Positions 6,759 through 12,994 of a stretch of 19,237 nucleotides of DNA are shown piece after piece. The position numbers and the translations under genes are program-made. Under the pieces are notes generated by a model. It had not been told where the DNA came from and did no database searches. It saw only the letters and a program-made list of their open reading frames with translations. Every line of letters begins with the position of its first letter. Positions within the stretch are counted from its first letter, which is position 1. The stretch comes from Candidatus Micrarchaeota archaeon UBA95 (GTDB lineage Archaea > Micrarchaeota > Micrarchaeia > Norongarragalinales > Norongarragalinaceae): NCBI GenBank assembly GCA_002499405.1, contig DALH01000010.1:1-19237 (forward strand), read 5' to 3'.

Positions 6759-7356
6759 TGCCCTGGCCCACGCGCTTGTAATACAATTCCACGCCTTCCA
6801 CGTGGAGGCGGTCGAAACGGGCCGCGCTTTGGCCGCCCTTGTGCACTTTCTGGTGCGCGGTGGAGTGCAGTTTTTTGACGACCTTGGTTTGCGTGCCTTT
6901 GAGGAAGGCGAGGGTGGCGTCCTTGCCGTCCATGACTACGAGGCCGTACAAATCGGTTTTGTCCGCGAGTTCTTCCAGCGGTTCCAGCACGAACTGGGAT
7001 TCGCAGCGGTAGAATTGCACGTTTAAGGGTTGGGGGGGCTCCACCCAGAAGAGTTGGAGGTCCTGCTTGCCTTCCTTTTCGGAGACGTTTCCCGCGAACA
7101 CGGCCATGCCGTTTTTCGGGGTTTGCTTGAAGCTCTTCAGGAAATGCATTATTTTTTCGAGGGCGGCCTGCACGTTTTTCTGGGTGCTCTTGCTCTTGAT
7201 GTTGCTTGCCTGGCCGTACTCGTCCTTGAGTTTTCCGGTCACGTCGCTTATGGGGTAACCGGGAGTTATGTAAACCGAGATGAGTTCGGTTCCCCTGCCG
7301 CGGTACTTGGAGAGTTCCTCTATCCTTTTCTTGAATTCGTAGTTTTTCTTGGACAT
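6634..7356 (-). CDS. prf1: Release factor aRF1, N-terminal and GGQ part (interrupted)
   Basis: aRF1 recognises all three stop codons and triggers peptide release. Visible motifs are NIKS at 52-55 and YRCESQF at 116-122 (stop-codon recognition) and GGQ at 174-176 in KVHKGGQSAARFDR (hydrolysis). After YYKRVG (about residue 197) the frame loses homology and runs about 43 codons of unrelated sequence to a stop at 6634. The real continuation lies in the +1 frame. The junction is at about 6756-6772, in a GC-rich stretch with short G runs. The start is ATG 7356 with GTGATC 6 nt upstream, complementary to the usual archaeal 16S 3' end. A sequencing or assembly indel is the simplest cause, since this gene is normally essential and single-copy. 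Confidence 0.85.
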   Translation of the reverse strand: MSKKNYEFKKRIEELSKYRGRGTELISVYITPGYPISDVTGKLKDEYGQASNIKSKSTQKNVQAALEKIMHFLKSFKQTPKNGMAVFAGNVSEKEGKQDLQLFWVEPPQPLNVQFYRCESQFVLEPLEELADKTDLYGLVVMDGKDATLAFLKGTQTKVVKKLHSTAHQKVHKGGQSAARFDRLHVEGVELYYKRVGQGNGRLRGQKKLQGRNPGRTRPRQTRLPQNEALQLPAENPRSG

Positions 7357-7396
7357 GATTTGATCACTGAGCCAACGTATTTTTGTGCGCCCACGA

Positions 7397-7945
7397 CTAT
7401 AAAGGCAGTGCTCGTGCGATTCCCGTCTTGGCAGAAAAGCGCGAAATCGTTCCGCCGAGCAGCGCCGTAACCAGTTGCATCAAGCCCATTGCGGCGACTA
7501 TGGGCGCGGGCACGAGACCGAAGTAATTGAGGGCGAGCGCGCACGCGAAAAGGAACGCGGCCTTCAACGACGCCCCGGCGAGGAGGGAAGCCCAGTAATT
7601 CCTTGAATCCGCGAGATAGAGTTTTTTCACGGTCAGCGCGAGCAACGCGTTCCCGACCCAGATGAATGGAATCATCAGCGCAAGGTAAACCGTGAACGGG
7701 CCGAAGACGAGGCCGCGCGACAAAACGCCGAGCGAGGGAAGGATTAGGATGGGCAGGAGTTTCCAGTTCCTGAGCTCGAGGGCGGTGGTGACGAGCAACG
7801 CATTCACCACGGAGCCGACCAGCAACTGGGGTCCGGCCAGGAGGAAGGAAACGAAGAAGCCGATTATTGAGTAAGCGGCCAGCCGCGCGTATTCGCGGGC
7901 TTCGGGCAAGGCGAACTCCTGTTCGTACAAGAACGCGTAATTCAT
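7397..7945 (-). CDS. Polytopic membrane protein coupled to the hydrogenase (ECF S-component-like)
   Basis: This 182-residue protein has about five hydrophobic segments (roughly 22-45, 55-73, 83-106, 120-142 and 146-167) and short polar loops. Size and small-residue-rich helices resemble substrate-binding S components of ECF transporters, but no diagnostic motif is visible, so this is a fold-level guess. The start codon overlaps the stop of the [FeFe]-hydrogenase gene as ATGA (7942-7945), so the two are translated as a pair. Roles could include anchoring the hydrogenase at the membrane or importing a cofactor or metal. The sequence does not decide between them. Confidence 0.72.
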   Translation of the reverse strand: MNYAFLYEQEFALPEAREYARLAAYSIIGFFVSFLLAGPQLLVGSVVNALLVTTALELRNWKLLPILILPSLGVLSRGLVFGPFTVYLALMIPFIWVGNALLALTVKKLYLADSRNYWASLLAGASLKAAFLFACALALNYFGLVPAPIVAAMGLMQLVTALLGGTISRFSAKTGIARALPL

Positions 7946-9072
7946 TTCAGCGTCTCCAATATCTCCTGGGTTCCCTTTCGGTGCAGGAGTTTATGAGCTT
8001 TTTCCCCGCCGGTTTCGCCGAGGAATTCGCGGTAAAGTTTTTTGACGTCCGGGTTCTGGTGCGCGTTGCGCACGCGCGTGTTCTCGGCGTCCAAGTCGCG
8101 TAACCCGAAGGCGCGCTTCGCCACTTGTTGCGGGTCGTTGCCGGGCTGGCCGGGTCCGCCCACGCAGCCGCCGCGGCACGCGAGCACTTCAATGAAGTCA
8201 ATCGTGCGCCCGCCCTCCTTTTTTTCCTTGAGCACTCGTTCGCACATCTTTCTTGCCTCGTCGTACCCGTTGACGACCGCGACGCGCAACGGTTTTTCCA
8301 GGCCCACTTCAATTGTGAACTCCTTGGTGCCGCCGTAGCCGGGGCGGCGGTCTTCCACGAAGGGCAGCAACTCCTTTCCGCCCATCAACTCGTAGTAGGC
8401 GGCGCGGACAACCGACTCCATTACGCCTCCAGTGCCCGCGAACAAGGTGCTCGCGCCCGACGCGGTGCCGAGGAGTTCGTCGAAGGAATCCGGTTCCAGG
8501 GAGTGGTAATCGATTCCCTCCTGTTTGATGAGTTTGGCGAAGTCCTTCGTCGTTAAAATGAAGTCCACGTCTTGTTTTGCTCCCGGAATTTCGGTTTCCT
8601 CTTCCCTGGACTCCAGTTTCTTGGAGTAGCAGGGCATCACGCCGACCACGAATATTTCGCCCGCCTTCTTCCCGGTTTTTTCCGCGAAATAGGTTTTCGT
8701 GAGCGCGCCCACGATTTGCTGGGGCGACTTCACGCCGGACAGGTGTTCGTTGAGTTCGGGGAACGCCTTCACGCAGAAGCGCGTCCAGCCCGGGCAGCAC
8801 GACGTGAACACGGGCAGGGCGCCTCCCTCCCTCAGGCGGCGCACGAGTTCCGCGGATTCCTCTACGACTGTGACGTCCGCGCCGAAATCCGTGTCGAACA
8901 CGTTGTCGAACCCGAGTTTGCGGAGGGCGGCGACCACGCGGCCCGTTTCCTCGCTTGAGGGCTCCGAACCGAATTCCTCGCAAACGGTTACGCGCACCGA
9001 GGGCGCGGTCTGCGCTATCACAGTCTTGGATTTGTCGGCTAGGACTTCTTTGACAAATGAAATATCGTCCAT
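7942..9072 (-). CDS. Minimal [FeFe]-hydrogenase (H-cluster domain only)
   Basis: All three H-cluster signatures are present, numbered from the ATG at 9072. L1 is TSCCPGW (Cys92, Cys93), L2 is MPCYSK (Cys148, Lys151), and L3 is EVLACRGGCVGGPGQP (Cys299, Cys303). Residues that line up with the clostridial proton path are also present (Glu72, Glu75, Cys92, Ser112). The C-terminal REFLGETGGEKAHKLLH matches the small-subunit tail. There are no N-terminal ferredoxin-like clusters, so this is an H-domain-only enzyme of 376 residues. Oddities are Leu297 where clostridial enzymes have Met, and GGPGQP for GGGQP. A GTG 12 nt upstream is possible, but ATG 9072 fits the TATA spacing (28 nt). No HydE, HydF or HydG is in the window. 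The family makes or oxidises H2, usually with ferredoxin. Confidence 0.92.
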   Translation of the reverse strand: MDDISFVKEVLADKSKTVIAQTAPSVRVTVCEEFGSEPSSEETGRVVAALRKLGFDNVFDTDFGADVTVVEESAELVRRLREGGALPVFTSCCPGWTRFCVKAFPELNEHLSGVKSPQQIVGALTKTYFAEKTGKKAGEIFVVGVMPCYSKKLESREEETEIPGAKQDVDFILTTKDFAKLIKQEGIDYHSLEPDSFDELLGTASGASTLFAGTGGVMESVVRAAYYELMGGKELLPFVEDRRPGYGGTKEFTIEVGLEKPLRVAVVNGYDEARKMCERVLKEKKEGGRTIDFIEVLACRGGCVGGPGQPGNDPQQVAKRAFGLRDLDAENTRVRNAHQNPDVKKLYREFLGETGGEKAHKLLHRKGTQEILETLK

Positions 9073-9087
9073 CCACCCGTTCACGCC

Positions 9088-9104
9088 TTGAAACCTTTTA
9101 ATTC
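9088..9104. promoter_or_regulatory. Shared divergent promoter of the hydrogenase and 2-hydroxyacid dehydrogenase genes
   Basis: TTGAAACCTTTTAATTC on the + strand is centred about 28 nt before the dehydrogenase ATG at 9128. Read on the minus strand, the core TTAAAAGG is centred about 28 nt before the hydrogenase ATG at 9072. One TATA-like core may thus serve both leaderless transcripts, which would tie their expression together. Confidence 0.55.
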
Positions 9105-9127
9105 TTGCGTGCGCTAAACCACTTGAA

Positions 9128-9964
9128 ATGCGTAAAACGTTTTATTACCTGGAGTTGTTTGAACGCGAGTATTTCTCCAAAGCGTTTCCGGACGCCTCGC
9201 TCTACGACGGGGATTTTTCGGGGAACGAGGAGGACGCGGAAATCGTTTGCATCCGCGGCAAGAGCGCGTTCTTCGGAGCGGATGCAATCAAGAAATTTCC
9301 TTCCATCCGGTTCCTGGCAACGCGTTCGGTGGGCATGGACAACGTGGACTTGGAGGCGTGCAAGTCGGCCGGCGTGGAGGTGCGCAACGCGCCGGGTTAC
9401 GCGAACGACGCCGTAAGCAGCCACGCCCTTAAGATGCTGGAGAAATTAGGCGTTTCCTTGAAGAAAAAAAAACTCGGCTTGGTGGGCGCGGGGCGCATCG
9501 GCAGGAAACTCGCCGAAAAAGCAATTGGCCTGGGCGCGGCCGTGGTCGCATACGACGTAGTCAAGGACGAAGCCGAAGCAAAGCGAATCGGCTTCAAATA
9601 CGTTGAACTCGGCGAAGTGCTCGCCTGCGACGTCGTATCCGTTCACGTCCCCCTGCTCCCCCAGACGAGGCACCTCGTCAACGCGGAGGCGTTGAAGAAG
9701 ATGGGGAACGGAGCCGTGCTCGTCAACACGGCGCGGGGCGGGATAGTGGACGAAGCTGCATTGCTGAAAGAACTGCCTCGTTTGGGCGGCGCGTGCCTGG
9801 ACGTGGTGGAGGGGGACGACTTTGATTCGCCGGCCGCGCGCGAACTCGCGTCAAAACCAAACGTGGTTCTCACGAGGCACGAGGCATTCAATTCCCGGGA
9901 AGCGTTGCGAAAACGGTGTGAAATCACGGAACGAAACATCCGCTTGTTTGAAGGGGAAGAGTAG
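9128..9964 (+). CDS. D-isomer-specific 2-hydroxyacid dehydrogenase, shortened
   Basis: This enzyme family reduces 2-oxoacids to D-2-hydroxyacids with NAD(P)H, or the reverse. The Rossmann motif GLVGAGRIGRKLAEKA lies at 117-132, with an acidic residue after the second strand (AYD143), which favours NAD. Catalytic residues are visible: Arg203 (NTARGG), Glu228 (DVVEGD) and His251 (LTRHEAF). The substrate loop VGMDNVDLEAC and NAPGYANDAVSSHA are typical of the family. At 278 residues it is shorter than the usual 310-330. The region between the domains (after SSHALKMLEKLG) lacks about 25 residues that normally include a helix and a Gly-x-Trp. It is divergent from the hydrogenase gene. D-lactate dehydrogenase is a plausible specific role, but phosphoglycerate or glyoxylate-type activity cannot be excluded. 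Confidence 0.88.
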   Translation: MRKTFYYLELFEREYFSKAFPDASLYDGDFSGNEEDAEIVCIRGKSAFFGADAIKKFPSIRFLATRSVGMDNVDLEACKSAGVEVRNAPGYANDAVSSHALKMLEKLGVSLKKKKLGLVGAGRIGRKLAEKAIGLGAAVVAYDVVKDEAEAKRIGFKYVELGEVLACDVVSVHVPLLPQTRHLVNAEALKKMGNGAVLVNTARGGIVDEAALLKELPRLGGACLDVVEGDDFDSPAARELASKPNVVLTRHEAFNSREALRKRCEITERNIRLFEGEE

Positions 9965-9976
9965 GCTACTTTTACT

Positions 9977-10007
9977 GCGAAACCTTTTTATAGCGTCATG
10001 ATATCAT
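9977..10007 (+). promoter_or_regulatory. Promoter with palindromic operator candidate before the winged-helix gene
   Basis: GCGAAACCTTTTTATAGC (9977-9994) is a strong BRE plus TATA match. A perfect 10-bp palindrome ATGATATCAT lies at 9998-10007, between TATA and the expected transcription start near 10013. That is the usual place for archaeal repressor binding, so autoregulation by the downstream DNA-binding protein is possible. Confidence 0.5.
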
Positions 10008-10029
10008 CATGATTGTTTGTGGTGGTGTC

Positions 10030-10440
10030 ATGACAGGCGACGAGGAGTTCGTGAATGTCGCAAAAGAGTTCAAGGACTTCCAAAAAAAGTTTGACGACCC
10101 CGTCTACATTGCGACGCTGTTGCACAAACTCAGTGAGGAGAGGAGCTCCAGCAACCTGGTGCTCAAGGAAGTCAACGCCAAGTTGGATAGATTGCTGGCG
10201 TTGGATGCGAGAATTGCCGCGCTCGAAGAGCGCTTGGGTAAACGGGTAGAACCCTTGTTGTCCGAAACCGACCTAAAAATCGTGGCCCTCGCAAAGAAGA
10301 AACCAGTGTGCGCCCAGGACGTGCGCAAGGCCCTGAAATACAGGGGCACCAACGCGGCGTCCGCCCGCTTGAACGCATTGGCGAAACAAGGAGTTTTGCA
10401 CAAGCAACAAGCCGGAAAACGGGTGTACTTTAACACTTGA
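10030..10440 (+). CDS. Winged-helix DNA-binding protein with N-terminal coiled coil
   Basis: This 136-residue protein has a helical N-terminal half with heptad-like leucines (about residues 25-75: VLKEVNAKLDRLLALDARIAALEERL), probably a dimerising coiled coil. A winged helix-turn-helix follows (about 80-136: DLKIVALAKKKPVCAQDVRKAL, SARLNALAKQGVLHKQQ, GKRVYFNT). The recognition helix and wing layout resemble archaeal MarR/ArsR-type wHTH regulators. The start is placed at ATG 10030 because GGTGGTG (10021-10027) precedes it and the TATA spacing places transcription start near 10013. An ATG at 10009 would add seven residues. A palindrome overlaps its promoter. The next 300 nt are gene-free. Confidence 0.72.
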   Translation: MTGDEEFVNVAKEFKDFQKKFDDPVYIATLLHKLSEERSSSNLVLKEVNAKLDRLLALDARIAALEERLGKRVEPLLSETDLKIVALAKKKPVCAQDVRKALKYRGTNAASARLNALAKQGVLHKQQAGKRVYFNT

Positions 10441-10744
10441 ATTGATGGCTGCAAGGCCGTCATTTCAACCCACCTTGATAGCATTGTTGGGCGGGTTAAA
10501 CCCGCCCAACCTAATTCTTTGGCCCAAAAACAATTCCGCTACTCCGCTCGGTGCTCCGTCCGCGTAATTGTTTTTCCGTCCACGGATAATTTAGTCCGTT
10601 ACTTCGCTTGGTGCTTCGTCCGCGGAATTTGATTCCTTTCATGGGTTGGTTCCGTCTTCGGAATTTGTTTCCGTTAACGGATTGTTTTGTCCGCTGCTCC
10701 GCTCCGCAAAACGTTTAACAAAGGGTTCGTGCAGTTAGTTGGGT
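10441..10744. repeat. Gene-free stretch with dense inverted repeats
   Basis: No plausible gene is present. From left to right it holds an 11-bp stem TTGGGCGGGTT/AACCCGCCCAA with a 1-nt centre (10487-10509). Next is a 10-bp stem AAAAACAATT (10526-10535) with AATTGTTTTT (10566-10575). Four TCCG-(0-4 nt)-CGGA inverted repeats follow at 10575-10586, 10619-10626, 10651-10662 and 10670-10681, most followed by AATTTG-like sequence. Two 36-37-nt units at 10535 and 10595 are near copies. A BRE/TATA-like CAAAACGTTTAACAAAG (10707-10723) precedes the S2P gene by about 30 nt. It could be a structured RNA, an operator array or a dispersed repeat. Confidence 0.6.
10535..10631 (+). repeat. Two degenerate direct repeat units, 60-bp period
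   Basis: Unit 1 (10535-10570) and unit 2 (10595-10631) share 31 of 36 aligned bases, starting TCCGCTACTCCGCTCGG and TCCGTTACTTCGCTTGG. Four of the five differences are C in unit 1 and T in unit 2. A third, shorter relative (TCCGCTGCTCCGCT) begins at 10690. Confidence 0.6.
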
Positions 10745-12256
10745 ATGAAGCAGTCGCGCTTGTTGTGGCCCGTTGTAGTTGCCTCAATGCTGTTGTTTTT
10801 CGGGGTGGCGTTCAGCACCCTCGGATTCTGGCCGAAAACAATTGCCGCGCTCGCGGTGCTCGCGGTTTGCGGGGTTCTCGTGAAGCGGTTCACGGGGCAG
10901 GAGGGCTATTACGGCCTCGTCATATTCCGCGGCTTGGCAGGGTTCAAGTTGATGCGCGGCATTGCGCGCAAGCACAAGCACTTGAGCCGCGAAATCGTTG
11001 ACGCCGGCCTGGGTCTCGCCTTCGGCGTCCCCTACGCCTACCACGTTTACAAGAAAAAATTCGCAAAGGCGGCTTTGGCGAACCTCGCGTTCTTCGCCTT
11101 CTTTTTCCTCGCGCAATACTTCGGCGGCTCGCAGGTGAACGGCGCGCTGTGGCTGTTCACCGTGGTCGGCGTGTTGTTCGGCTTGGCTGGAACCGGCTTG
11201 GCGTTCCTTGCCTCGCACGCGTGGAGCGTTTTAACAATTCCGAACACTCCGCCGGGGGTCACGCTCCTCGTGCCCGGGGTCACCGTGCCGTGGGAGGCGT
11301 TGTTCGCGATTGCCGTTCTTGCAATAGTGCACGAGGTGGCGCACGGCGTTTTGTGCGTCATAGAACGCATTCCCTTGAAGTCGTCAGGCGTGTTGTTGTT
11401 CGGATTCCTGCCGGTGGGCGCGTTCGTTGAACCCGACGAAAAAAGGTTTGAGGAGAAGAGCCGACACGTGAAGCGCCGCATGCTGGTGGCGGGCTCAATT
11501 GCGAACGTGTTGTTCTTCTTCGTTTTCCTGGTCCTCGCGCTCGGCGCCGGGGCTGCGCTGGATTCCAGCGTTGCAAGCGTGCGCGTCACCGAGGTGAACA
11601 CGAATTCGTCGCTTGGCGTCGGCGTAAGCGTCGGGGACGAGGTCGGCGTGGCCAGCGCAAACTCGTTTAACGCATTGTTGTTGGAAACCGCTTCCGGTAG
11701 AGGGGGGCTGGTTTCGCTGGAGGTCAACGGCGTCAAGGAGGACGTGCGGTTGTTTGACTTGTCCGTGGCCGGGGTTGAAGACGGCTTTCCGGCTTCGCAG
11801 TCGTTCGAGGAAGGCGAAGTGATTCAAGCCGTTAACGGCGAAAAGGTTTATGGTTCAAGCGACTTGTCGCGCGCCCTCGCGGGCTCGGGCGAAGGGGACG
11901 CGGTGAGCATTCAGACCAACCGCGGAGTCAAGAGCGTGGTGCTCGGCGTGGGGGGCAGGATAGGCGTCACGGTTTCGTCCGTGCCGGCGTTCGCCGTTGA
12001 AGACGTTCCCTCCAACGCGTTTCTTTACGCCTTGTTTTCGTTCCTACTCGTCGTGTTTGCTTACTCCTACTTGTTGAACTTCATCGTGGCCACGGTGAAC
12101 CTCATGCCGTTGTTCATCACGGACGGCCACCGCATTTTGGCGGACGAGTTATCATCCTGGCTGGGGGCCGCGGCCGGCGGGAAGGCGGCCTTTGCGTTGG
12201 GCGCGTTGACGCTGCTGGTGTTGTTGTTGAATGCCTTGCCGTGGTTGTGGAGTTAA
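10745..12256 (+). CDS. Site-2 protease (M50) with PDZ-like insert
   Basis: This 503-residue polytopic zinc metalloprotease would cleave substrates within the membrane. The zinc motif HEVAH is at 196-200 (AIVHEVAHGVL), followed by the archaeal S2P motif FLPVGAFVEPDEKRF near 221. The second active-site segment NLMPLFITDGHRIL supplies Asp460. Between them lies an extracytoplasmic or cytoplasmic insert of about 150 residues (270-420) with a clear PDZ-like part (EEGEVIQAVNGEKVYGSSDL), and possibly a weaker one before it. Four or more hydrophobic segments precede the HExxH helix. A TTG lies two codons upstream, but ATG 10745 is preferred. It has its own promoter candidate, preceded by the inverted-repeat region. 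The substrate is unknown; membrane regulators or leftover signal peptides are the known types. Confidence 0.9.
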   Translation: MKQSRLLWPVVVASMLLFFGVAFSTLGFWPKTIAALAVLAVCGVLVKRFTGQEGYYGLVIFRGLAGFKLMRGIARKHKHLSREIVDAGLGLAFGVPYAYHVYKKKFAKAALANLAFFAFFFLAQYFGGSQVNGALWLFTVVGVLFGLAGTGLAFLASHAWSVLTIPNTPPGVTLLVPGVTVPWEALFAIAVLAIVHEVAHGVLCVIERIPLKSSGVLLFGFLPVGAFVEPDEKRFEEKSRHVKRRMLVAGSIANVLFFFVFLVLALGAGAALDSSVASVRVTEVNTNSSLGVGVSVGDEVGVASANSFNALLLETASGRGGLVSLEVNGVKEDVRLFDLSVAGVEDGFPASQSFEEGEVIQAVNGEKVYGSSDLSRALAGSGEGDAVSIQTNRGVKSVVLGVGGRIGVTVSSVPAFAVEDVPSNAFLYALFSFLLVVFAYSYLLNFIVATVNLMPLFITDGHRILADELSSWLGAAAGGKAAFALGALTLLVLLLNALPWLWS

Positions 12257-12257
12257 C

Positions 12258-12275
12258 GAAACCGTTTTAATTAAG
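12258..12275 (+). promoter_or_regulatory. BRE/TATA element before the HPF-like gene
   Basis: GAAACCGTTTTAATTAAG begins 2 nt after the S2P stop codon. It is the clearest copy of the element seen before several genes here. Expected transcription start is near 12291, leaving a short leader with AGGTGGAG before the ATG at 12320, so this gene is probably not leaderless. Confidence 0.6.
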
Positions 12276-12319
12276 GGGCGCGTTCACTGGTTCGTAAGAA
12301 AAAGGTGGAGATTGGGTAT

Positions 12320-12685
12320 ATGGTTTTGCGTCGCATTAAACGCAAGGCGCGCGCTTTGCGCGGCAAAGTGTTCTCCAAACTGGGTTACGTGCCCGCCAAC
12401 GTCACGGTTTCGGGCTTGAAGGCGGGCGAACAGGTGTTCCAGGAATCCGTTTTGGAGGAGTGCCGTTCCAGTCTCCGCAAGATTCGCAAGCGCGTGAGGG
12501 CGTCCGAGTTAAAGGTTCACGTGAAGAGTTCGCAGCGCGGCAAGGGGCGCCGGTTTGAAATCAAGGGCACGGTTATCCTGGTTCACGGGATGCTTCACGC
12601 GAGCGCTTCGGACCGCGACTTGTATTTGGCGTTGACGCGCGTGCTCTACGAGTTGGAGCATGCCGCCATGCATTCCAGGAAGTGA
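12320..12685 (+). CDS. Ribosome hibernation factor-like protein (S30AE/HPF fold)
   Basis: After a basic N-terminal tail (RRIKRKARALRGK), this 121-residue protein shows the order typical of HPF/RaiA. First comes VTVSGLKAGEQVFQESVLEE with a long helix SSLRKIRKRV. A strand pair follows (LKVHVKSSQRGKGRRFEIKG, TVILVHGMLHASAS). Last is the final helix DRDLYLALTRVLYELEHAAM, matching the family's DLYAAID...KLE pattern. HPF proteins bind the 30S decoding region and silence ribosomes; this role is inferred from pattern similarity only. ATG 12320 is chosen over a GTG 15 nt upstream because AGGTGGAG sits at suitable spacing. A small membrane protein gene follows after 9 nt. Confidence 0.6.
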   Translation: MVLRRIKRKARALRGKVFSKLGYVPANVTVSGLKAGEQVFQESVLEECRSSLRKIRKRVRASELKVHVKSSQRGKGRRFEIKGTVILVHGMLHASASDRDLYLALTRVLYELEHAAMHSRK

Positions 12686-12694
12686 TTTGAAAAA

Positions 12695-12994
12695 ATGGAT
12701 AAGAAAGAGTTTTTTAGGGCTTTAATGTTCCTCGGCGTGGGAATGTTGTTGCTGGGCGCTTACCAGTTCAACCAGTATTGGGCTACGCAGGCCGTGGTGG
12801 GCCCGCAACTCGCGCAACTGGAGGAAATAGACCCGGCGTCGTTGGAGTTGCTGGGCCTTGACGCGGCGTACCTGGAGTCGGTAAAGGAAAGCGTTTCTGT
12901 TACGTCCGCGGTCTTGCTTCAAACCGCGTTGGCGGACGCAGTGCTCGGAGCAATCTTCGTCTTTGCCGGGGTTTCGCTGTCGCCCAAGAAGTGA
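12695..12994 (+). CDS. Small membrane protein with two predicted spans
   Basis: This 99-residue protein has two hydrophobic segments, about residues 7-26 (FRALMFLGVGMLLLGAYQF) and 73-95 (LLQTALADAVLGAIFVFAGVSL), joined by an acidic loop (QLEEIDPASLELLGLDAAYLESVKESV). It ends in SPKK. I recognise no family. The start lies 9 nt after the HPF-like stop, so the two are likely one transcript. An oligo-T tract follows its stop directly. Confidence 0.65.
   Translation: MDKKEFFRALMFLGVGMLLLGAYQFNQYWATQAVVGPQLAQLEEIDPASLELLGLDAAYLESVKESVSVTSAVLLQTALADAVLGAIFVFAGVSLSPKK

Noticed and set aside
6634..6775. RF2-type programmed frameshift in aRF1
   Set aside because: There is no in-frame stop codon or clear slippery run at the junction; the upstream frame continues about 43 codons past the homology break. 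An indel is simpler.
7942..9072. Nar1/NARF-like non-catalytic hydrogenase homologue
   Set aside because: The L1, L2 and L3 H-cluster motifs with all cysteines and the proton-path residues are present, unlike Nar1 proteins.
8309..9076. Long minus-strand frame within the hydrogenase gene
   Set aside because: Arg/Gly-rich frame shadow of the hydrogenase on the same strand.
10526..10712. CRISPR array
   Set aside because: The repeats are few, degenerate and unevenly spaced, with no unique spacers of constant length.
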